Assembly: GCA_004802705.1 (NCBI GenBank)
Contig: SGPL01000234.1
Span: 1 to 48,500 of the forward strand
DNA: 48,500 nucleotides
Direction: 5' to 3'
Source of the DNA: Bondarzewia mesenterica
Lineage: Eukaryota > Basidiomycota > Agaricomycetes > Russulales > Bondarzewiaceae
Part shown: positions 9,690 through 21,130 of the stretch, in pieces
Position numbering within the stretch: the first letter of the stretch is position 1
How the letters are laid out: the number at the start of each line of letters is the position of its first letter
Notes under the pieces: model-generated
What the model was told of the DNA's origin: nothing
Databases searched by the model: none
The model's input: the letters and a program-made list of their open reading frames with translations, nothing else
Translations under genes and position numbers: made by a program

Positions 9690-10210
9690 AGTTGTATAGA
9701 ATGGTGCGAGCAAAGTCGTCATGAGGCGTCGTCGTCGTGAAGGGAAGGGAAGGGCGCCCTGAGAAAGGATATCACACCAAAAACAACGCAGAGAAGGCTT
9801 GAGATCACAAGCACGAGCGATGCATGCATACCGGCTTACGACCGAGGTGTACATCACTGCAGGGAGTAAGACGTCTTCGTCACGATCTCCGTACCCTTCT
9901 GTAAACCCTCGGAGAGTTGAGCAGGGCACGACTTGACGGATGGGGTCAACAACAGTCTTGCTATAGTCGGTGTTGAGCCTGCCTATTATCGTGGTAAGCG
10001 TTCTTCCGATAATTGAAAGATCACACTTACGCTCCTTGGAAAGTGTAAAGCACCTCCCACCCATTCTCTTGCGGCAGGCGCTCCAGTTTCTCGTCGGTAC
10101 TCACATGTCACAGCCCATCGCCGAATGCTGCCTTCAGTCTGAAATGCACGACGAACCTCGTCCTATCCGAGCGAGTATCTACCCAAACCTTCCAAAATCA
10201 CTAGCTGCGC
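9690..10210 (-). pseudogene. Unrecognised gene remnant with C-terminal membrane segment
   Basis: On the minus strand a hydrophilic exon (FVVHFRLKAAFGDG, stop, then EKLERLPQENGWEVLYTFQG) leads to a good GTAAGT donor near 10034 and an acceptor near 9990. A second exon (STPTIARLLLTPSVKSC, then QKGTEIVTKTSYSLQ) follows. After two more stops in that frame a strongly hydrophobic stretch (ASLVLVISSLLCVVFGVISF) ends in a short acidic tail. The order, a soluble domain then a single membrane span, looks like a type I membrane or tail-anchored protein. The in-frame stops suggest decay, unless extra introns remove them. I do not recognise the family. Confidence 0.35.
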
Positions 10211-10330
10211 GTGTCAAAATAGGGTGAAATGAAAAGTCAGTTACACCTTTGAATTAGTCGTGAGCCATCGGACGGGGAAATGTCACGATGCCGTCGAATC
10301 GAAAATGAATGAACGATCGCCCATGGAGAA

Positions 10331-12848
10331 ATGTCGGAAATATCCGAGACTGTGGGAACAATTGCCATGGGTTTGTCGTGCGGCGTTCCTCTCTATCCAC
10401 AACCATCTCCATCTCTCTTTCTCGCGACGACGACAACGACGACGACGACGAACAAAACGACGAGCGTCCGACATACGACGATCATGAAACGCTCGATGGC
10501 TGGAAGAGCCTCTCCTACAAACACAACGTACTCTGGCATCTCCAATTATCGCACAGAATCTTACCGTCCTATCAAAGATCCTGCTCCTCTTGATCCCAGG
10601 CTCATCGCACGCACCCATTTCGAGGAGCTCAGCCGTTATCTCGCTTCCTACTTGGCAAAAGGTATTCTTTCATTCATCTTTCAGCCGCAGAGTGCCCACA
10701 TCCGTTGCAGAACCCGCCAATTCCCGCTCCACCGCACGGCAAAAGCTAACCCGGCTCACTCGGCAACAATTCCAGGAGCTGTCCACCGACGTCTACGATG
10801 AACTCGTGCGTCGAAAGAACAACGCGGACACCAACGAAAGTGCGCAACCCCCTCACCCGTCCTTGATCCCTCTCCACCCTAACGATGCACAGTCCCCTAC
10901 CTTCCCGGCCGCGGTGACTTTCATCCCAAGCGCAACCAAGCCCGTCAGAAACTGGCCACACTCCCCACCTCCCGCTTCAAGGACCTCTCCAGTGACGTCT
11001 ACTATGAACTCGCCCGCCGTTATCCAGAATTCAAAGAAGAGGTAGTCTTCCTTCATTTTTTTTCGTTCCCCCCGTTCACTCAGCTCTGCCGTTTCCTCTT
11101 AAGGTATCCGATGCGTCCATGACGTCCCCGGCATCCATGTATGATGATTATCCCTCTCCGGATTTCCCCACCTCCCCTCGTGCCAAAGGCCCCACTCCGC
11201 CCCCGAATCCGCGTCTCCCCCCGAGGATGTCGGAAGACCGCGATCGACCGACCAGCTCGAGCACCCGACGCAGGCCGAGTCAAGACGATGATGCTTCTTC
11301 CGCAAGGCGGAGCGAGGATCCCTACGGTGGTGTCGGTGTCCAAGAGCCGCCCAGTGATGTGTCTGCGTTCAGACGGAGGCCGTCGGAAGATGTGAGGGAT
11401 TTGGGACGGCGCCCAAGCACGAGCGCGAGTGCGACTGATTCGACGTCCACGACGAATGCCCAGAGCGCCATGGCCAAGAGTCAGGTCATCATTCCGAATA
11501 AGAGTACCATTGCGGAGGAGGAGATCGAGGTGCCGTATGGGCGGCAGGCGAGGGAGAGTGGCAGTACGGCTGCGGGGGAAGACGATTTGGACGAGGCGGG
11601 ATTGGAGGACGGGGTGAGGGACGAGGACTCTGACAGTGGTGGTGGACTAAGTGCGTTGGGGAGGAGGCTGGGGAGTGCAGGTGGAGAGGAGGATCGAAGC
11701 GCGCAGAGTGCGGGAGACGCGTATTTTGATAAAATGTCGTTTGGACGGGCGTCGGTCGCCTCGGACCGCTCGCTCGGCAGGCATGGGAGTGGAAATAATG
11801 GGGGCAGATCCAGTGGGGGTGGGGGTGGCGAGGAGCACGAGCGGCTGAAGAGGGATTACGAGTTTCGGATCGCCACCATGCAGAGTCGGATGGGGGGGTT
11901 GGAGAGGGAGGTTGAGGGTGTGGCGGAGAAGGAACGGCGGTGGGCCGAGAGTGAGGCGAGAGTGATGCAGTTGGAGGGTGAATTGATGGAACTTCGTGAG
12001 GTGAGTGTCTTGGTGTGCGTCAAGAGGGTGGTGTGCACTGAATGCGTCTCGATTCATAGCGCACGGAGGAACAGCGCGCGGCGATGCTGGCTATGCAGAA
12101 AGAGTTACGAGATGCGCGTGAGGACCTCGAGCAGAGTCGAGAGCGGGAGGCGCGGCGCTCCCGGGAGGATGAGGAGGAATTGCAGATCTTGAGGGAGCGC
12201 TGCGAGCGGTTGGAGGAGGAGCGGACCGGGGCCATCGGCGGTGTCAGTGGCTCTTTCTCTCCTTTTCATCGGGTCCTCATGCCATCTTTTATGATTATAG
12301 GCCAATGCTGAGATCGTCGATCAGCTGCGGTCGGATATGGAGGGTCTCTTGGCCGAAGTGTCTGATCTGTCCCGGCGGAACGACGAGTTGATGACTTCGA
12401 AAGACTCGGATCTCGTGGTCATCCGGGATATGGACATTCAGCTCAAGGAGTACAAGCGCAAGTATGAGCAAGCCAAAACCGAGCTCCGGAGCGTCAAAGG
12501 TGCGTCTCCACGAGCTGAGCCGAGTATCGGTCCTAACTTTTTCTCCCTACAGCGACGTCCCAACTGTTCCTCCAAACGCCCAAGTTTGACGAGCAGCTCC
12601 CCATCGCACCGGACGGTGCTATTCCGGACATCCACATTACCGCCTTTCTCACCGCCGTCGACAGCCTGCTCTCCGCGGGCCGCTCCAACGCGCCCACGCG
12701 CGTGCTGACGCCGATGAAGGCCGTCGTGAATGCCGTCACGGCCATCCTGGAGGACGTGCGCGCGCACGAGCGGTTCGACGAGGTGCGGCACGTCGTGCTC
12801 GACCTGCTGGACCGGGACGTGGCGAGGCGGGCGGGAGCTCACGCGTGA
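10331..12848 (+). CDS. SPA2: Spa2-like polarisome scaffold, C-terminally chimeric
   Basis: Seven exons join in phase (10331-10661, 10711-10839, 10893-11041, 11104-12000, 12060-12242, 12301-12499, 12553-12848) to 727 residues. Order: a Thr-rich tract encoded by a GAC/ACG repeat (10424-10455), two SHD repeats at about 119-148 and 169-200 (QKLTRLTRQQFQELSTDVYD; RFKDLSSDVYYELARRYP), a Ser/Arg/Pro-rich disordered region, a Glu/Arg-rich coiled coil around 440-620, and the conserved Spa2 C-terminal block (FLTAVDSLLSAGRSNAPTRV, about 661-680). Family role: hyphal tip polarity, linking formin, actin and MAPK components. After about residue 698 the sequence stops resembling Spa2 and becomes glycyl-tRNA synthetase (ERFDEVRHVVLDLLDRDV), then hits a TGA. 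The rest of the Spa2 C-terminus is missing. Shorter than typical Spa2. Confidence 0.75.
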
Positions 12849-12853
12849 CGAAG

Positions 12854-14591
12854 ATGAGCGTCGGGGAGGCGGTGGACGCGGGCGTCGTGGCGAACGAGAC
12901 GCTCGGGTACTTCCTCGCGCGGATCCACGCGTTCCTCGTCAAGATCGGCGTCGACCCGCGCCGGCTGCGGTTTCGCCAGCACATGGCGAACGAGATGGCG
13001 CATTATGCGACGGACTGCTGGGACGCGGAGATCGAGAACTCGTATGGGTGGACGGAGTGCGTGGGCTGTGCGGATCGCGCGGCGTATGACCTGACGGTGC
13101 ACTCGGAAAAGACGGGGCACCCGCTCGTGGTGCGTCAGGCGCTCAAGGAGCCCATCGTGACCGAGAAGCTCGTGGCCGAGTTCAACAAGAAGGTGCTCGG
13201 GCAGACGTTCGGCAAGGATTCTGGTGTGCTGCAGAAGATGTTCAGTGAATATGACGAGACGCACCTGAAAAAGGTGCGAGGCCAGCTGAAACAGGGGTAT
13301 GTCATTGCGATTTCGATTCGTCTATTTTTCCCCTTGTCTTGCCATGCGTCACGAGGCTCACGCGCGGTCAGGTTCACGACCATCGTGACCTCCGAGGGAA
13401 AGAAACTGAAACTGACGCCGGAGATGGTGACCATAGAGTGCAAGACGTTCAAGCAATCGAGTGAGTGTGGTTTATGGCATGAGACGCCTCCTGTGATGCA
13501 CTTGACTCTTTTTAAACGTCCCAGTCCGCGAGTATACCCCGAACGTCATAGAACCGTCATTCGGCCTCGGACGCATCCTGTATGTGTTGCTCGAGCACAA
13601 TTTTTGGGCGCGTGAGCAGGACGTCGAGCGTGGCGTGAGTCCAGAACGGTTTCATCCTGTCGTCACTTTTCGCAGTTCTCACCAGAGTCGGCCCGAATCC
13701 ACGCTCGCAAATCTAGGTGCTCTCCCTCCCTTCCGTGGTCGCCCCCACGAAAGTGCTCATCGTGCCCTTGAGCGCCAAGGAAGAATTCAACCCGCTCATC
13801 CAAGAAGTTTGTACGTCCAGACGTCTCCCCGGTCCCCTCGCGTCATCCTCTCAACCATGTTCTCACCGACCCCCCGTTTCGTTTTTTGTTTTGTTTTCCT
13901 GACTCGCCTTCTCGATGCCAAAAACAAACACACAGCTTCGAAATTGCGCAGGGCAGGCGTGTTCTCCCGCGTCGACGACTCGAACACGTCGATCGGGAAG
14001 CGGTACGCGCGCAACGACGAGCTCGGCACGCCCTTTGGCGTCACCCTGGACTTTGCGTGTACGTTGTTCCCTGTTCCCTTCCTTCTTTTCTTAATTGTGC
14101 GTTCCTCGCGCGCGCGATGACGTTGTTGGCTGACCCCCCCATCCCCTTCTCCTTGTTTCGACAGCGGTCCAGAATCGAACGATGACACTCCGGTAAGTCG
14201 ATCCTCGTTTCCCTTTCCCCCGTTTGGCTCGATCGTCCATCGTCGCGCCCGTTCGCGCGCCCGATGACGACCAGAGACCGTTCCGTTCTTTGCGCTGACA
14301 GCCGTGCCTTCTTCTTCTTCTTCTTCTTCTTCCCTTTCCCTTCTTTCTTCCCCTTCCCCTCCTTCTTTTCAATCTGGCGCGCGCGTGATGCCCAGGGAGC
14401 GCGACACGACGGGCCAGCTGATCGGGGACATCGACGTTGTGATCGGCGTCGTCACGGCGCTCGTGGAGGGGACGATGGGGTGGGCCGAGGCGTGTCGGCG
14501 GTTGCCCACGTATGACGGTGTCCAAGCGTCGACGGGTGATTTGTGGATTTTTGGGATTTTGGAACTTTGGGATTTTTGGGATTGGGGTTAG
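12854..14591 (+). pseudogene. Glycyl-tRNA synthetase, 5'-truncated (C-terminal half only)
   Basis: Exons 12854-13296, 13372-13460, 13525-13634, 13717-13810, 13936-14058, 14165-14192 and 14396-14591 give 360 residues matching the end of class II GlyRS. They include NEMAHYATDCWDAEIENSYG and WTECVGCADRAAYDLTVHS, the motif 3 block PSFGLGRILYVLLEHNFW, and the anticodon-binding domain (VAPTKVLIVPLS; GKRYARNDELGTPFGV). About 300 N-terminal residues, including motifs 1 and 2, are absent. Homology actually starts upstream in the SPA2 frame (about 12765) and crosses a frame change near 12830-12845. The internal ATG at 12854 is only a formal start. Without motifs 1 and 2 it cannot charge tRNA. Unlike most dead genes, the downstream exons are undamaged, so the break is recent or an assembly join. 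A complete GlyRS must exist elsewhere. Confidence 0.85.
14311..14370 (+). repeat. Pyrimidine tract in the last GlyRS intron
   Basis: A (TTC)n and CCCTT-rich run of about 60 bp lies within the 203-bp intron 14193-14395, upstream of its acceptor. This is low complexity with no other signal. Confidence 0.6.
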
Positions 14592-14640
14592 GGGATTTGG
14601 GAGGGGGAGGGGTCGAGGTCGCGCGTTGGGAGGGGTCAAG
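14545..14640 (+). other. G-rich tract at the 3' end of the GlyRS fragment
   Basis: Repeated TTTTGGGATT-type units run into GGGGTTAGGGG and GGGAGGGGGAGGGG. At least four G-runs of three or more lie within 40 bp, enough for a predicted G-quadruplex. The GGGGTTAGGGG core resembles fungal telomere repeat (TTAGGG) sequence but occurs only once. Confidence 0.5.
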
Positions 14641-17600
14641 TCGCGTTGCTCCCGGGGTCGAGGGGCGTGCATCTACGTACATAGATGTGGACGCGGTTCT
14701 GAGGACTCGTCTGAAAAACAAAATTCTCCATTTTTCTTTATTTCCGTCTTTCGGGTGCTTGAGGTTGCTCCTCAGGTGTGGTGAGCATTGATATTGAACG
14801 TTGAACACGCGAGACAAAGACGCGTGCGGATGGATCGACGGACTCCCGCCCACCGTTGCATCCTTTTCGGAGCTTTCCTGCGACTGAGTCTGCGTCCGTC
14901 CGGGGGAGGGATACGTCCGTTCACACGTGATCGTCGATATCGACTTTTTTTTTTTTTGTCGCTTTGCGCACGCATGCACGACGTTCGAACAACGTTCAAG
15001 TTTCATGCAGTGAGTATACAGCGACACGTCCCCCACGACGACACTCTGTGTGCACCGTATGCATGTGTGTCCCAGGAACCAGTCTGGCTCTGGGGCAGCT
15101 GCACACCTTACGACCGTGGATCCGACACGCAGCGGCACTGCTTGACTCAACTTTGACGTGCGCCCGGGCCCCGCGCGCGTCAGAATCCAACATTCAATAT
15201 TTCAATGCCGGTGCGCTAGGTTATGTCGCATGACTCGGTGAGGAGGGCGGAGGACAGCCAGCTACGGCTGGAAATTAAAGAACGCGTCCGGATCGCGATC
15301 GCGATCACTGCGCAGGTTCGTGATCATGATCGCCGCCTGGATAGATGATAAGGACATCACGTCTCGGATGTATCGACGGTACGCGTTTCGTGTTCAATAA
15401 ACTATCGTATCAGTATAGGCATACGATGACAGCCTGCGAGTCACGTCATAGGTCTGATATCACACCTATGAGAACACCCCCATGGTGATTTCCTCACAGC
15501 GAGGCGGGGTTCCGAGGTGGATTGCATAGGGGTCGAAACGTCGAAGCTTGAAGCTTGAGGCTCGAAGGGGTGAGATTCAGATGTCGGGTGACCTGCTCGC
15601 GACGGGAACGAAGTTGGGGCTTTGGACATGGCCACCCAAAGCTCAAAGCTCAAGTGACCTCGCGGGCGGGGGAAGAGTGTGAACAGTTGTGTGAACCCTG
15701 CCCACACATACCTGCATACGTACACGTATACATGTACTCGAGTCGCTCGTGGGTCGGAACGTCGACGGGTTAACGTACTGTACAGGCCGGGAAGCGGCTC
15801 GCCCCTATACCACGTCCCCTACCGTGGCAGAACACGACCAGATTGGCACGAACGCACTTCATTTCCGTCTTCCCGTTTTTTCTGAGTGAATTGGGGAGCA
15901 TGTAAGCGATTTTTTGGGTTGTGTGGGGTGAGATGCAGGGGCGTGTAATGGATTGTGGGGCCCCAGAGAGCTAGAGCTTGAGCTTGAGAACGACTCTCAC
16001 GGCCGGGCGTGGTGTGTATGGCTCAAGAGTCAGTTGATTGGGTATAGCCTATACAGTTGCGAACTCTGAACTCTGTGCATGCCTGCGACGCGGTGCCGGG
16101 GTCGATAACGTATATTGTACACATGGACGGCGGACGGGCCATGGAGCGGCGGACAGACAGAAAAAAAAGGCGTGAGTGGGTCACGTACATGCGTGTGCGT
16201 GCCGGCCGCGGGCGACGACGCACGAGGGATCACCATGGCGTCACGATGTGCGAAACGGCCGAGAACCGAGAGGGCTGACATACGCACTCGCTCCATCGCG
16301 TCGTCGAGGGTTCGGCGCTCGACGCTCGAAAAAGGGTGGACACAAGCTCAAGCTCAGGCAGGGTGATACGCGTCTGAGCCATCCGCATGCAGGCAAAGTA
16401 CGCGCATATATATGGGCATACGGACATCCCGATCGTGGGCTCGTCAGCGTCGCACCGTCCTCTTCTAGATCGGGATCGCCAGATGATGCGCACTCATGAC
16501 GCGCGCTATCGCAAGAGATAAGCATCCAAGCCATACCATAAGCTCATACGGGGTCCATGACGTCCGCTTTTCCTCGAAAAGAGAAAAGAGGACAGTCAGT
16601 TCCCTAAACGATGCGCAACGCGCCGGGAGATAAGCGCAATCTGAAGCTTTGAAGCTCGCGCACCGAACGTCACGTCACGTACTCCTCCCCCCCGCATCGT
16701 GCCGGCGGCGTTCTTCAGATCGGCGGATCCTTCGACGCAGCCCCGCACCGTGGGATCAGACTCTCGGGTCGGTGGGAACTCTGTGCTGTTCGTTTCAAAG
16801 GGTCCGCCAGCGCGAAATGGGCAGCCTAGGCCTCCCGACGGTCGAAATCGAAACGGCGATCCTCGACATGACACTGCCTGCTACCATGCCGGACCCGTGA
16901 GTGGCGCATCGAATCTTCCAACGCGACGTCGCCATCGCCCCCCCCCCCCCCACTTAGGACGGCACCCCTCTGCAATGCGCGGACCCGTCTTCTGCATCTC
17001 TTTTTCTCGTTTAGACGCGAGGCTTGGGGCCGAGAAGCGCTCGATCAGCGCCTCTTTGGCTCCAGGACGATACGATAGGCGGACGACGGACGCTGGCCGG
17101 TGGATTGGCGGACGCCTGCATGGGCATACATATACTTCGGCGAGGAAGGCTGCCCCGGCGGTGGGAACGGCTGACGCGTTCTGGCGCCCTCTGCCGGCGG
17201 ACGCTGAGAGATGTCGATGCGTCCGCGGTACGTACGCACGTAAAAGGCCGACTTGGCTTGCAAGGCCCCAGTCCGAGGAGGTCGCGTTTTTTGATTTTCT
17301 TCTTGGGACCTTACCAAGCTGGCCATTCCGATCATCTGCAAAGTAGGATACGATTGCCTTGGGCTCGGAGGTGGACATGGGTCGACGAGGGGGCTCCGAG
17401 TCCGGTAGTGTTGGGAAATAGACCCGCGGGAGGTCCCCGGCGGTCCGCGTATCGTACATATCCACATACTCACACATATGCCTTGCAATCGGCGAGGCCA
17501 TTGAATCGTCGGATCACCTGGTGCTCGGGACTATACAATCGGTTTTTGAATGGGATGAGCCAAAGCGTACGTGGTTCGTGCCCCGGTGACCTTGCCAGAC

Positions 17601-18440
17601 AAAGACAAAGTGGGATCGCAGAGCCGGTGGACGTATACGGACGCTCGTATCAAGAGCGTGTCCGTGACCTGACCTGACCCTGAATATTGATCATGAATGA
17701 CCCATACCATGATAAACTGGCCAGGACGAGGGTGGGGTTCCGGTTCGACGTCCACGTCCACAAGGAGGAGGAAAAGTTAGGAGCTGCGCGCGCCAAGCCT
17801 TCACGGGAACGATAAAACGATATCTGGAAGACTGGCCAGAACGAGCGACTCTCCGCCCAAGAGTCAAGACGCCGCGCCTCGTTGCTCGGACGGTGCGGAC
17901 GAGCCGGGGGTGCGCGTCCAACAAACGTTCGAAGTCCGAACGCATCATCCGAAAGCGAGATGACGCAGGACCTCGTATGGCATGGCCATATTCAATAATA
18001 AAGAAGACGGGCTCGCGACGCTTATCACTTTACTTTTTTGATGTGTGTGTGTTATGGCGATAGCGAGCACTCTAGAGTGCATCGTGACCGGATGGGTGCC
18101 ATCATCGAGCATCATGGGGTGGGCCGTCGTCACACATGAAGAGATCAGGCTAGGGGGTGACGCGGGGACGGCTGATCATGTCTGTTCAAACGTTCATGTT
18201 CAGCGCTCAGCCCACGGTCGGTGTCGAATTTCGATGAGCTCAGAGGACGACATCGTTTTTTTGGCGAGGCCGCTGCTGGGCCGGGGTGTTCGTACGTCAG
18301 ACGAAGCCGTAGGGGGGATGGGGACCCGGAATCGGAAACGCGTTTTTGTTTGTGGGGTGAGGACACGGCGGTGGATGACGAACGGAATTTTCTATGTAAG
18401 GGGGGATGAGCTTGCGGAATCCCCCGTTGGAAAGATCTCA
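14641..18440. other. 3.8 kb GC-rich region, no gene recognised
   Basis: Many open frames of up to about 215 codons overlap on both strands, but they are Arg/Pro/Ser-rich shadows of GC-rich DNA with no domain and no consistent splicing. The region holds homopolymers (T-run 14945-14956, C-run 16938-16951), a GATCGCGATCGCGATC palindrome near 15291, and five scattered AAGCTC/GAGCTT clusters (15541-16658). Nothing here supports a gene. Confidence 0.5.
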
Positions 18441-18447
18441 ATCACTT

Positions 18448-19990
18448 CACTAGTGTTATGAAGATGTCATTCTCAGATGGAAAAAAGTTTGAAGATTTAT
18501 CCAAGGTTTGATTTCATATATATTAGTTTGATTTCCTTTTTATAATTTCTTTTATGTTAGGTTGTTTTATTCATATCGCACAATATTTTAGGCGATATGC
18601 ATTCTAACAAACAAGGCTATCTTTTGCTACGATGCATTCGAATTTATCTGGTTTTGGATATGTATGCATCTCTCGATGTTCATACCGATGAAACTATTGC
18701 GGCAGGAGAGCGAGCATTATTGCAATTTGAAAGTCATATCAAGGTAACATTTTATTCTTATTTTATATCAGTATTTTTTAAAACTAACTATCTTTTAATT
18801 TAGGAATATGCGAAGCAATCTGATGATGAAAAGAATTGGAACTTTCCCAAAATCCATTCTCATCAGCATTTGTTTGACGATATCAAGGCTAAAGGCGCAA
18901 CTCGAAATTACAATACAAAACCAAACGAAAAACTTCATGGAGCATTAAAAGATGCCTATGCCTTACAGACAAATAAAAAGAATGTTGCTTCTCAGGTTTT
19001 TAACTCTGATTTTATCATGATTTATAAAAATATTTCTTACAGTTTTTTGTAGATTCTCAACATCGATCATTATACTTTGGTTATGGCTCTTCTTCAACAG
19101 CAAATTGATCTACTTGATAAGGATCAAGCTCTAGTAGATGACGATTTGGATGAAGAGCCTCAGCAATCTTCAATTCTATCAGCTGGCCATACCATTCTTG
19201 GAGCTCGGCAGCCGTTGTGTTCCTTTCAAGATATTGATGATGAATTCAAAAATGATGGCGCATTCAAGAACTTATCACAAAGACTGAGTCTTTGGCTGAC
19301 AGAATTTTTTGTTGTCAATGGTATCAGTTTACCAAATGATACACCCATCAAGCTTGGAATGAATGGTGTCGTACGCATTTATCTTCAACTCACCATGAGC
19401 AATTGATAAATCAGATTTTGCTTTAGATCAGAGAATATTGTTTCCTCAAAATCAAATATGAATCCATGGTTGATTGAAGAGAGACCATGGATTATCTACA
19501 CTGCAGTCCTCTATTCCATGGTAGCGAACGGCGTGATTGTGTTTTAATAAACACAGTCAATGGCCTTATCTTCGCACGACTTTTGTTTATCTTCACATGC
19601 ATTGTTGAAGATATCTCCTACCCCATTGCATTAATTCACCCATTTGATGCACTTACTGGTCCACCTCGCCAAAAGGATAGAGATTTGGGATTCATTCGTG
19701 TGCGTGCGAAACCGCGAGCATCATCCAAATTTATCCCAGTCCAGTCCATCATTCGTGGTGTGCTGCTAGTTGATGACTTCGAGAGGCAAGATGAATTGCT
19801 CGTAGTTGATGTTGTTGATCCCGACATATTTTTGCGACTTCAAGGGATGCACATTTGGTGAGCACCGCACACTCATTTTGTTTGAAAGACTGACACATAA
19901 ATTTCAGATATTTGTGGAAAGGGCATAGTAGAACATGTACAATGACTATCATTTATGCAGGCATTTGAAAATACGTACGATCAGTTCTTG
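18448..19990 (+). mobile_element. Degenerate Plavaka-type (CACTA-like) transposase fragment
   Basis: An AT-rich island of about 1.5 kb encodes, over several exons, conserved blocks of Agaricomycete Plavaka transposases. They are YLVLDMYASLDVHTDETIAA, NFPKIHSHQHLFDDIKAKGA, TRNYNTKPNEKLHG, then IKYESMVD, DYLHCSPLFHG, YPIALIHPFDALTGPPRQKD and FIPVQSIIRGVLLVDDFE. Introns at 18745-18803, 18998-19053 and 19370-19432 fit. A TGA at 19475-19477 replaces the Trp expected after SMVD, so the frame is broken. Only the C-terminal portion remains, and the catalytic N-terminal half and terminal inverted repeats are not visible. It is therefore a dead fragment. The left edge coincides with the GC drop at about 18,440. 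The right edge is uncertain, between 19,870 and 20,000. Confidence 0.7.
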
Positions 19991-20082
19991 TTTCCAAGAA
20001 CTGGCAGAGGTGTGCACTGTCCCTGGCCCCAGCAATTACTGACATGGCCTTGCGCATCTTATCCCCCTGCGCAGGCTGATCT

Positions 20083-21130
20083 TCAACTTGAGCATAAAAC
20101 AGTTAGATATCCCTCCAAAAAAAGAGCATCACGAGTGATTCGACTCACCCTCACAGAATAGATAGCGATCAACATACGATCACCAATCTCCTTTGGCACC
20201 TCCAACGTCATGTACGCCCTATCTGGCATCATCTCGCTGCTCATCTCCTGCTCCCATAGGCACCTGAGCTTCACACCATCGTGCAACTCCGAGACAACGC
20301 TGAACGACTCATTGACCATAATGCTCTATATGCGGCTCTCCGTCAGATGTGCGACACAATAGAACGAGCACTGGCAACAGACTTACAAGTCCGATAGATC
20401 TCCCTCTTCCTCCTCGTCCTCTTCCATCAGCTCTCCCTTCTCAATCGCCTTCTCGAGTGCATCCCTGTCCAGCTCATCCAAACGCAGTGTGACTTTGCAC
20501 CGCCTGCGCTTCTCTAGCATTGTGCTCTCCCACTCGCTCCGGCAAAATGCTGGCATGAGCTAGCGCACGTCGACTGCTCACTCATATACATGTAGATGGT
20601 GTGTCCATGTTTGCCTGTCCGCGCGGGTACTCGCCTTACCAATGCATGAACCTGTTTTGCGCCGGCGTGCTTGGTCGAGCAGTGGCACCGTATTGTTCTT
20701 GAGGAATGAGCACGTGAGTAGAGGAAAGAAGGAGGAAGACTTCCAATGAATATGGCCCACCCGTTGTGCCCAGTGCAGTGATACACGTTTGGGTGCAGAA
20801 CGGCGGTGTGCAATTCCTCAGCGGTCAGCTGAATGAACGGCGGTGGAGCCAGATGCAATAAGAGGAGAGGAGGAGGAGAAGCTGAGGGTGGATGGAGGGA
20901 AGGAAGGGATTTTGATATGAGGAGGCAAGACGCTCACTGAGAAGAGAGAGTGCAGCGAGTTGTGGAGTTTGTCTGCGAGCAGAGGCGGTAGGATGCCAGA
21001 ACCTGGGCAACGATGCTTCTTGTGCACGGCCGCGTTCCACCAGTTATTCTCCTCCTCCTCGTCACGTCCATCGATGTTGATCTTGTCCACCGTCAGGACA
21101 GATGCATATGAGCCCACACCGCCGTACATT
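20083..21130 (-). pseudogene. Truncated fungal ubiquitin carboxyl-terminal hydrolase-like fragment
   Basis: Minus-strand segments read in order: YASVLTVDKINIDGRDEEEE, WNAAVHKKHRCPGSGILPPL, TAEELHTAVLHPN, a WKSSSFFPLLTCSF block ending in DQARRRKTGSC and THHLHVYE, MLEKRRRCKVTLRLDELDRD, EEEEGDLSDL, and PDRAYMTLEVPKEIGDRML. From memory this order and these motifs resemble the region upstream of the peptidase C19 domain in large fungal ubiquitin hydrolases (USP25/28-like). The catalytic NTCYLN-type block is not present anywhere here, and several frame changes lack clear introns. I call it a decayed, truncated fragment and hold the family name loosely. It lies downstream of the ABC transporter fragment on the same strand, and a fused transcript is possible. 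Confidence 0.35.

Noticed and set aside
11647..12057. Minus-strand frame inside SPA2 exon 4
   Set aside because: Antisense to a clear coiled-coil coding exon.
14788..17677. Numerous open frames of 100-217 codons on both strands
   Set aside because: They overlap one another, are Arg/Pro/Ser-rich, lack motifs and splice logic, and occur in GC-rich DNA where long random frames are expected.
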